Position numbers and translations under genes: made by a program. From positions 1 to 5,357 of the forward strand of contig JAURKF010000293.1 of NCBI GenBank assembly GCA_030831885.1: DNA of 5,357 bases. The letters are read 5' to 3'. The notes beneath the pieces were generated by a model, which did no database searches, was not told the origin of the DNA, and saw only the letters and a program-made list of their open reading frames with translations. This document shows positions 1-4,592 of this stretch, one piece after another; position 1 is the first letter of the stretch, and each line of letters opens with the position of its first letter. The stretch is from Flavobacteriales bacterium (GTDB lineage: Bacteria > Bacteroidota > Bacteroidia > Flavobacteriales > UA16).

Positions 1-372
1 AAAGAACATCGGCAACAACGACATGTCGATTGTACCCAACGTGACAGAATTAATAGGCATACCGTGCCATGTCAACAGCGTATGATCGGAAGATAATCCA
101 TGAAAACGCAACGAACCGGCCGCACCAGGCGCACCCGCTGTGAGTTGGTGAGCCATTCCATGTGCATCGAGAAACGAACCCAAGTCACTTCCAATCCATT
201 GTTTGCGTCTAAGAGGTGTTACCGCGTTGAAGGGCCCCCAGCCATCAGAGGCACGCGCTACTATCACCACGTCGTTCGTTTGGTGATTGCCTGAAATGGT
301 GTCGGTTTGTTGTGCAAGCGCACACCAAGACCACACGATTCCTGCTATGAGGATAAAGAGTTTTTTCATCAT
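1..372 (-). CDS. TonB-dependent outer-membrane receptor, BtuB-like, N-terminal fragment (runs off left edge)
   Basis: Reading the minus strand from the ATG at 372-370 gives 124 uninterrupted codons to the window edge. Residues 1-20 form a signal peptide (MMKKLFILIAG, then a hydrophobic core ending in CALA before QQ), which suggests signal peptidase I cleavage after Ala20. Residues 33-42 (NDVVIVARAS) resemble a TonB box. Residues about 55-124 look like the start of the plug domain, including GAAGSLRFHGLSSDHTLL (83-100) and WHGMPIN (102-108), which match the plug pattern R-G-x-x-x-x-x-x-L-x-x-x-x-G-x-P-x-N. Such receptors carry corrinoids, iron chelates or sugars across the outer membrane using TonB energy. 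The substrate is inferred from the cobalamin riboswitch in its leader (421-590), which makes a B12 receptor (BtuB role) most likely. A second in-frame ATG follows directly (369-367). A weak purine-rich stretch, GGGAAGAGG, lies about 8 nt upstream. The barrel is not in the window, so substrate and full length are unconfirmed. Confidence 0.85.
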   Translation of the reverse strand, partial: MMKKLFILIAGIVWSWCALAQQTDTISGNHQTNDVVIVARASDGWGPFNAVTPLRRKQWIGSDLGSFLDAHGMAHQLTAGAPGAAGSLRFHGLSSDHTLLTWHGMPINSVTLGTIDMSLLPMFF

Positions 373-376
373 CGCC

Positions 377-413
377 GTGCCTCTTCCCGGGCACCTGCAT
401 CGGCTAAGCCGAT
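377..413 (-). promoter_or_regulatory. Expression platform: two hairpins between the B12 aptamer and the receptor start codon
   Basis: The 48 nt between the aptamer and the ATG hold two short hairpins on the minus strand. The first pairs ATCGGC with GCCGAT around a TTA loop (413-399). The second pairs GTGCC with GGCAC around the loop CGGGAAGA (394-377) and ends only 4 nt before the start codon. The second hairpin holds the only Shine-Dalgarno-like purine stretch, and no T-tract follows either stem. This favours control of translation initiation over transcription termination. The stems are seen in the sequence; the mechanism is inferred. Confidence 0.55.
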
Positions 414-420
414 ACGGGCA

Positions 421-590
421 TGCTATGGGCAGGTCTTCTGACTTGCATCCCCCTCGCTTGCCTTCCCGATTCCAAGTGAATCAGTGGTTTTTGATAGACG
501 GGGCATTTTGGATGCTCACAGCTGCGGGTACAGTTCGGGTTTTTCACCCGATTCCCTTTTCATTCTTCGCATGGGAAGAAACCAATAGCA
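421..590 (-). promoter_or_regulatory. Cobalamin (B12) riboswitch aptamer
   Basis: Reading the minus strand, all landmark elements of the cobalamin riboswitch appear in order. The closing helix P1 pairs TGCTATTGG (590-582) with CCCATAGCA (429-421), with one mismatch. A 6-bp hairpin follows (580-563). Then come GGGAATCGGGTGAAAAACCC, with its 6-bp TCGGGT/ACCCGA stem (551-535), and the conserved CCCGCAGCTGTGAG (about 527-514). After these come CCACTG (487-482), a GATTC/GAATC stem (482-468), GGGAAGGC (467-460) and finally the B12 box AGTCAGAAGACCTGCC (443-428). In this family adenosylcobalamin or another cobalamin binds the aptamer and lowers expression of the gene downstream. That gene here is the TonB-dependent receptor starting at 372. 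The elements are read directly; the ligand preference and the direction of control are taken from the family. Confidence 0.95.
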
Positions 591-593
591 GGG

Positions 594-601
594 CAAATGT
601 A
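594..601 (-). promoter_or_regulatory. Bacteroidota-type -7 box (TACATTTG) for the riboswitch/receptor transcript
   Basis: On the minus strand TACATTTG matches the Bacteroidota -7 consensus TAnnTTTG exactly. Transcription beginning about 5 nt downstream would start near 588-590, which is where the riboswitch P1 helix begins, so the placement fits very well. The only TTG that could serve as a -33 element (619-617) is 15 nt upstream, shorter than the usual spacing of about 19, so the upstream element is weak. Confidence 0.55.
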
Positions 602-609
602 AGTCAAAG

Positions 610-626
610 CATTCTGCAACAGAATG
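610..626. repeat. Perfect 7-bp inverted repeat (candidate operator) between divergent promoters
   Basis: The sequence CATTCTG-CAA-CAGAATG is a perfect dyad with a 3-nt spacer. It lies between the minus-strand TACATTTG box (601-594) and the plus-strand TATATTTG box (627-634), so a dimeric regulator bound here would cover the upstream region of both promoters. It lies outside both predicted transcripts, which makes an RNA hairpin role less likely. No regulator gene is in the window and the repeat matches no operator I recognise. Confidence 0.45.
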
Positions 627-634
627 TATATTTG
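627..634 (+). promoter_or_regulatory. Bacteroidota-type -7 box (TATATTTG) for the lipoprotein/GH92 pair
   Basis: TATATTTG matches TAnnTTTG exactly and ends only 4 nt before the ATG at 639. If used, transcription would start at or next to the start codon, giving a leaderless or nearly leaderless mRNA. No TTG is found at the expected -33 distance (about 605); that place is taken by the dyad at 610-626 and its flank. The box may be used with an activator, or the match may be chance in an AT-rich stretch. Confidence 0.4.
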
Positions 635-638
635 AACA

Positions 639-1067
639 ATGTTCCTGAAGGGCCTCTCACTCTCGTTGCTTCTGCTTTCTATCGCGATTGGCGGCTGCGC
701 TCAGCTGAGTGCCGGCGACTCGCTGTTCATCTCCCAATTGAACCGTTCGTGTGAGCTCAACACCTTTCAAGTTTCCGCTATCGACACGCTCATGAAGTCG
801 ACAGCCATCGAGCTCAAGCAGCTCGATAAGGAACTGATTAAAGTTTCGCGTTCATCGATGAGCGAGGATGAGAAAAACACACGACAAAACGAAATCAGAA
901 AACAGAAAAAGGATGCGCTCGAAGGCCGCGACATGGCCATCAGTTTTTTGCTCGACGATCGGCAGCTTAAAATTTTCAACGAACAAGTTAAACCTTCTAA
1001 ACCCGCTGTATTGCATATGGGCATGAATCACGACCGAGCCAACTGCAATGTGTGCGTTGCCAAATAG
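639..1067 (+). CDS. Small lipoprotein, possible Spy/CpxP-like metal-binding protein
   Basis: This 142-aa protein begins with a lipoprotein signal peptide: Lys4, a Leu-rich core (6-17) and the lipobox IGGC, with Cys20 as the lipidation site. The start at 639 is the only Met before that signal, so it is well supported. The mature part is a charged, probably helical region (about 35-118) rich in Lys, Glu, Asp and Arg. Two segments, LNTFQVSAIDTLM (40-52) and LLDDRQLKIFNEQ (104-116), resemble the paired LTxxQ-type motifs of periplasmic Spy/CpxP proteins. The tail HMGMNHDRANCNVC (126-139) concentrates two His, two Met and a CxxC, a plausible soft-metal site; Cys38 is a further free thiol. Its stop is followed after 1 nt by the ATG of the GH92 gene, so the two are probably co-transcribed and translationally coupled. 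The family assignment is a resemblance noted by eye, and the function is unknown. Confidence 0.8.
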   Translation: MFLKGLSLSLLLLSIAIGGCAQLSAGDSLFISQLNRSCELNTFQVSAIDTLMKSTAIELKQLDKELIKVSRSSMSEDEKNTRQNEIRKQKKDALEGRDMAISFLLDDRQLKIFNEQVKPSKPAVLHMGMNHDRANCNVCVAK

Positions 1068-1068
1068 C

Positions 1069-3879
1069 ATGAAATCACTTTCCATCTTTTCTCTTGCAGC
1101 GCTGGCTCTCATCATCGCGGCATGTCGCAGTAAAAAAGACACTGCCTTGACCGAACACCCTGAAGCGCATAACTTGAAATACAGCCCTAATGGCTTTCAA
1201 TACGTAAACCCCTTCATTGGAACCGGCGGTCACGGACACACGTATCCAGGAGCCACCGTTCCCTTTGGTATGGTGCAACTTTCACCCGATACAAGGTTAG
1301 AGGGATGGGACGGTTGTGGAGGCTATCATTACGACGACGAATACATCTATGGTTTTTCGCACACACACCTTCAAGGCACCGGAGTGCCCGACTACTGCGA
1401 CATTCTGTTGATGCCTACCAACCACCGTATCAAGATAGCCGACAAATGGAACGACGCATACAAAAGCAAATTCTCGCACAGCAGTGAAGTTGCCCAGCCG
1501 GGATATTACAAGGTGCAACTGGAAGATTATAACATCCAAGCTGAAATGTCGGCAACAGAGCACGTTGGCATACATAGATACACATTTGCTAAAGGCGATT
1601 CATGCCGCATGTTTCTCGATTTCATGCACCGCGATGATTTGCAGCGCTACGACTTTCAACTGATTGGTGATACGGCCATTTCCGGTTACCGCATTTCGAA
1701 GGGTTGGGCCGAAGAACAGCACGTCTATTTCTATGCTGTTTTCTCGAAGCCCTTCCGCGACTTCACGCAGTTGGATGTCTCGTATCAAGAACAACGCGAT
1801 GGAAAATCGGTAACAGTAATGGAACAAGTGCAAGTATTCTCCATGCTTTTAGACCCGACATCATCCATCACTGTAAAAGTTGGATTGAGCGGCGTGGATG
1901 TAGAAGGTGCAAAGCGCAACCTCAATGCTGAAGCGGCGCATTGGGATTTTAATCGCTATAGGGATGAATCAAAGCGTCAATGGACCGACGTGCTGGCAAA
2001 AGCTCCGATCGAAGAAACGAATACGGAGGTACTGGCCAATTACTACACGGCACTCTACCATTGCTACACAGTGCCCAATATCTGGAGCGATGTGGACGGA
2101 CGTTATCGCGGCGAAGACAAGCAAATACATACCGCACAGGGCTACAAGCGCTACACTGTGTTCTCGTTGTGGGACACCTTCCGCGCTTATCACCCGTTGA
2201 TGAGCGAGCTCGAGCCCGAGCGCACACGCGATTGGATTATCACATTCCTCGAAATCTTCAAGGAGCGCGGCGAGCTGCCCGTATGGGAACTTGCCGGCAA
2301 TGAAACGTATTGCATGATTGGTTACCACAGCGTGCCCGTTATTTATGACGCCTACATGCGCGGCATTCGCGACTTCGACACAAGTCTTGCTCTGAAGGCC
2401 ATGGTGAACAGCGCGCGCGGACCGCAAGATGAAAAAAAGCGTTATGCAGAATTGGGCTATGTGCCTGCTCAAGAATTTAGCGAGAGCGTTTCGAAAACAC
2501 TCGAGTTTGCTTACGACGATTGGTGCATCGCGCAGTTCGCAAAAGAAATGGGCAACTATGAAATTTATGAGGAGTTCAACAAGCGCTGCCAAAGTTGGAA
2601 GCACCTCTTCGATCCTACAAGCGGTTTCATGCGTCCCCGCAGAAACGGAGGATTCCCCGAACCGTTTGATCCCTATCAGGTCGACTTCAACTACACAGAA
2701 GCAAACGCATGGCAATACTCACTCTTTGTTCCGCACGATATCGAAACACTCATCGCTTATCACGGAGGAAAGGAAGCGTTTGAAAAATGGCTCGATTCGA
2801 TGTTCAGCGCTTCGACACAAACATCCGGCAGAGAGCAATCCGACATCACGGGTCTTATTGGCCAATACGCGCATGGGAATGAACCCAGTCATCACGCAGC
2901 TCTTCTCTACACCTTTGTAGACAAACCGGAGAAAACAAAAGCGATGGTAGAGCGCATTTGCAAAGAGCAATACCATAATGCGCCCGATGGGTTGTGTGGT
3001 AATGAAGACTGCGGACAAATGTCGGCGTGGTATGTTCAGGCCATCAATGGTGCCTATTCATTTTTACCCGGCAACAAGGAATTCATTCGCTTCGGCGAAG
3101 CATCGCGTTTCCCTTCAGCCACGACTATTCGCAGCGTGGTAAGTGAGCGACTCATTCAACCCATGCCCCTCATCAGCGGACCGCAATTACCGTTTCGTGA
3201 TAGCGCTCAAATTACACTCCGTGCCATGAGCGGAGTAGGCAACTACAAGATCCATGTAGAACCTCCACGCGGCACGCGCCGCCCTATCAAGGTTCACGCG
3301 TTGAATGGTGGCGAAACGAAAACCATTACCATTTATGACGAGGCGCACATTGTTGCATACGGCGCCGAGAGTGACGCCAAACTGTGCACCGCCGACTTCT
3401 TCGAACGTCAATCGGATCGCAAGATTCTTTCACTAACTCCCTACAACAATCAATACACCGGCGGCGGCGATGAAGCGTTGGTTGACGGCATGCGAGGCGG
3501 AGCCGATTTCCGCACCGGTTCCTGGCAAGGGTGGCAGGCTCAAACTATGGAATGCGTAATCGATTTAGGCGAAGAACGCGCCATCACCACTGTTGGTCTT
3601 TCGTGTTTGCAGGAAACAAAATCGTGGATATGGTTTCCTTCGAAAATTGAAATACAACTCTCGCGCGATGGGAAAAAGTTTGCAACGGCAGCTAGCATTG
3701 ACATCACAGAATACCAAAAAGAAGCAACGCCATCCACACGCGAATTCACACAGAATATTCGAGCTTCTTCGAGGTATGTTAAAGTGATTGCGAAACCGGC
3801 TTTCGAGTCAATACCGAGTTGGCACTTAGGTGCAGGAGGGAAGCCGTGGATTTTTGCTGATGAGGTAATCATCAAGTAA
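1069..3879 (+). CDS. GH92 family exo-alpha-mannosidase lipoprotein with Fn3-like and F5/8 C (discoidin-like) C-terminal domains
   Basis: The 936-aa protein begins with a lipoprotein signal (MKSLSIFSLAALALIIAAC, Cys19). The next residues, RSKKD, lack the acidic run of Bacteroidota surface-export signals, so the periplasmic face is possible. The GH92 core covers about residues 45-690. Its N-terminal beta-sandwich opens with NPFIGTGGHGHTYPGATVPF (47-66), followed by GFSHTHLQGTG. The catalytic (alpha/alpha)6 part has WELAGNETYCMIGYHS (406-421), GQYAHGNEPSHH (598-609) and GNEDCGQMSAWYV (644-656). The acidic residues of these motifs (Glu412, Glu605, Asp647) are the expected acid, metal-site and base candidates. 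GH92 enzymes are calcium-dependent inverting exo-alpha-mannosidases acting on N-glycans or mannans. Residues about 696-780 resemble the Fn3-associated/chitobiase C-terminal fold, and about 797-936 (GGGDEALVDGMRGG, SWIWFPSKIEIQLSRDG) an F5/8 C carbohydrate-binding-like domain. These explain the length beyond the roughly 750 aa usual for the family. The start at 1069 was chosen over 1048 because it places the signal peptide at the N-terminus and begins 1 nt after the upstream stop. Linkage specificity cannot be read. Confidence 0.93.
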   Translation: MKSLSIFSLAALALIIAACRSKKDTALTEHPEAHNLKYSPNGFQYVNPFIGTGGHGHTYPGATVPFGMVQLSPDTRLEGWDGCGGYHYDDEYIYGFSHTHLQGTGVPDYCDILLMPTNHRIKIADKWNDAYKSKFSHSSEVAQPGYYKVQLEDYNIQAEMSATEHVGIHRYTFAKGDSCRMFLDFMHRDDLQRYDFQLIGDTAISGYRISKGWAEEQHVYFYAVFSKPFRDFTQLDVSYQEQRDGKSVTVMEQVQVFSMLLDPTSSITVKVGLSGVDVEGAKRNLNAEAAHWDFNRYRDESKRQWTDVLAKAPIEETNTEVLANYYTALYHCYTVPNIWSDVDGRYRGEDKQIHTAQGYKRYTVFSLWDTFRAYHPLMSELEPERTRDWIITFLEIFKERGELPVWELAGNETYCMIGYHSVPVIYDAYMRGIRDFDTSLALKAMVNSARGPQDEKKRYAELGYVPAQEFSESVSKTLEFAYDDWCIAQFAKEMGNYEIYEEFNKRCQSWKHLFDPTSGFMRPRRNGGFPEPFDPYQVDFNYTEANAWQYSLFVPHDIETLIAYHGGKEAFEKWLDSMFSASTQTSGREQSDITGLIGQYAHGNEPSHHAALLYTFVDKPEKTKAMVERICKEQYHNAPDGLCGNEDCGQMSAWYVQAINGAYSFLPGNKEFIRFGEASRFPSATTIRSVVSERLIQPMPLISGPQLPFRDSAQITLRAMSGVGNYKIHVEPPRGTRRPIKVHALNGGETKTITIYDEAHIVAYGAESDAKLCTADFFERQSDRKILSLTPYNNQYTGGGDEALVDGMRGGADFRTGSWQGWQAQTMECVIDLGEERAITTVGLSCLQETKSWIWFPSKIEIQLSRDGKKFATAASIDITEYQKEATPSTREFTQNIRASSRYVKVIAKPAFESIPSWHLGAGGKPWIFADEVIIK

Positions 3880-3885
3880 CGCAAC

Positions 3886-3914
3886 TTAGAACTGCAATTT
3901 CAACATTGTTCTAA
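3886..3914. repeat. Inverted repeat TTAGAAC-N15-GTTCTAA upstream of the toxin-antitoxin genes
   Basis: Perfect 7-bp arms (3886-3892 and 3908-3914) are separated by 15 nt, so the half-sites are 22 bp apart centre to centre, about two helical turns. The right arm shares its first base with the candidate -33 TTG (3906-3908). The position suits an autoregulatory operator for the antitoxin or TA complex. A weak terminator hairpin for the GH92 gene is the alternative, but the stem is AT-rich, the loop long and no T-run follows. Confidence 0.4.
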
Positions 3915-3935
3915 AGCAGAAATACGCTATATTCG
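3906..3935 (+). promoter_or_regulatory. Promoter of the toxin-antitoxin operon (TTG-N19-TATATTCG)
   Basis: TTG at 3906-3908 and TATATTCG at 3928-3935 are separated by 19 nt. This is the usual Bacteroidota spacing, and the -7 element differs from TAnnTTTG at one base. Transcription would start around 3940, leaving a leader of about 13 nt before the antitoxin ATG at 3954. The TA module can thus be expressed independently of the GH92 gene that ends 74 nt upstream of it. Confidence 0.5.
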
Positions 3936-3953
3936 AGTTCAATTTTATGCGAA

Positions 3954-4184
3954 ATGACATTACGAATTATATGCGAGGTTAAAAACAATCAGGTCTCTTT
4001 GACATTGCCTGCAGATTTCAGTCATGACGGCAAGGTGACTGTCATCGTAGATGATCAAATCAATGCTAAGACAAAAAAAATTGATTTGTTAAAGGCTGCA
4101 TCCATTGACCCTCTGTTTCTCGCAGACATCAATGAGATTCATGATGACTTCGATGCTATTGATTCAGATTCATTGAAGTCATGA
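3954..4184 (+). CDS. Antitoxin of a MazF/PemK-type toxin-antitoxin module
   Basis: This 76-aa protein lies directly upstream of, and overlaps by 4 nt (ATGA), a MazF/PemK-type toxin, the usual gene order for such modules. Its N-terminal part (about 3-34, with ICEVKNNQVSLTLPADF and VTVIVDD) reads as short beta strands, as in small AbrB-like or related DNA-binding antitoxin domains, though no clear family match is evident. The C-terminal part (about 50-76) is strongly acidic (DINEIHDDFDAIDSDS), as expected of a flexible tail that wraps and neutralises the basic RNA-binding face of the toxin. Such antitoxins usually repress their own promoter; the inverted repeat at 3886-3914 is a candidate site. 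A run of eight A (4073-4080) lies in codons 40-43. No Shine-Dalgarno sequence is apparent. The role is inferred mainly from the toxin next to it. Confidence 0.8.
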   Translation: MTLRIICEVKNNQVSLTLPADFSHDGKVTVIVDDQINAKTKKIDLLKAASIDPLFLADINEIHDDFDAIDSDSLKS

Positions 4185-4528
4185 AAAAATTGTCAATTTA
4201 CAGAGCTAATCTTGATCCCGTTATAGGTTCAGAGCAAGGCAAATCGCGACCAGTGCTCGTTATAAGTGAAGATGAAATCAACGAACTACTTAACATCGTT
4301 AATGTCTTACCGATAACTACACGCAAAGCAGGAAGGACAATTTACCCCAATGAGGCGCTGATTCCTGCCAACAACTTCGGAGTGCAGCAAGAGTCTGTAA
4401 TCCTATGTCATCAAATACGCACGCTTGACAAGAAAAGACTCTCATCACTCTATGGTCAAGTTACGGATATATCCAAGCAAGAGGAAATATTAGACGCTTT
4501 GTGTTTTCAATTAGGAATCACTCGCTAG
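4181..4528 (+). CDS. MazF/PemK-family endoribonuclease toxin
   Basis: This 115-aa protein has the length and motif order of MazF/PemK toxins. It carries YRANLDPVIGSEQGKSRPVL (7-26), in which the GxEQGKxRP turn contains the conserved Arg23. PITTR (44-48) follows, with the conserved Thr pair. The C-terminal QESVILCHQIRTLDKKRL (70-87) matches the strand and basic segment near the dimer interface. Family members are dimeric, sequence-specific RNases that cleave mRNA or other RNA and arrest growth when the antitoxin is lost. Here R23 and T46/T47 are the likely catalytic residues by family analogy. The start codon overlaps the antitoxin stop, so translation is probably coupled. The reading frame is intact, so the toxin is probably functional; its cleavage sequence cannot be predicted. 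Confidence 0.93.
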   Translation: MKKLSIYRANLDPVIGSEQGKSRPVLVISEDEINELLNIVNVLPITTRKAGRTIYPNEALIPANNFGVQQESVILCHQIRTLDKKRLSSLYGQVTDISKQEEILDALCFQLGITR

Positions 4529-4539
4529 TTAATAATGAC

Positions 4540-4556
4540 AGGATTTCTATAATCCT
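4540..4556. terminator. Weak hairpin in the convergent gap between toxin and aminotransferase
   Basis: The 64-bp gap 4529-4592 separates two convergent genes. AGGATT (4540-4545) pairs with AATCCT (4551-4556) around a TCTAT loop. The stem is short and AT-rich. On the plus strand the nearest T-run (4577-4581) is 20 nt further on, and no good T-run follows on the minus strand. It may act as a weak transcript end, but intrinsic termination is not well supported. Confidence 0.2.
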
Positions 4557-4592
4557 AAGATCCTATCACCCCGAAGTTTTTATTTCTAGACA

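Noticed and set aside
100..294. Plus-strand open frame of 64 codons
   Set aside because: It is antisense to the TonB receptor plug coding sequence, is rich in Arg and Thr as expected of a shadow frame, and has no start signals.
399..413. Hairpin ATCGGC-TTA-GCCGAT considered as an intrinsic terminator
   Set aside because: No T-tract follows on the minus strand, so I treat it as part of the riboswitch expression platform.
287..754. Plus-strand open frame of 155 codons spanning the riboswitch and the lipoprotein start
   Set aside because: It runs antisense through the well-conserved cobalamin aptamer and out of frame through the lipoprotein signal peptide, and its translation has no recognisable domain.
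1048..1068. Earlier ATG (1048) as the GH92 start
   Set aside because: It would add MCALPNS before the signal peptide and overlap the upstream gene by 20 nt. The ATG at 1069 gives a standard lipoprotein signal and a clean 1-nt junction.
1969..2715. Minus-strand open frame of 248 codons inside the GH92 gene
   Set aside because: It lies entirely opposite the GH92 catalytic core, whose motifs are intact. Long antisense frames are common at this base composition, and no motif or promoter supports it.
3947..3982. Short open frame (11 codons) overlapping the antitoxin start as a possible leader peptide
   Set aside because: It is tiny and in a different frame, with no start signal or meaningful composition. 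Chance is the simpler explanation.
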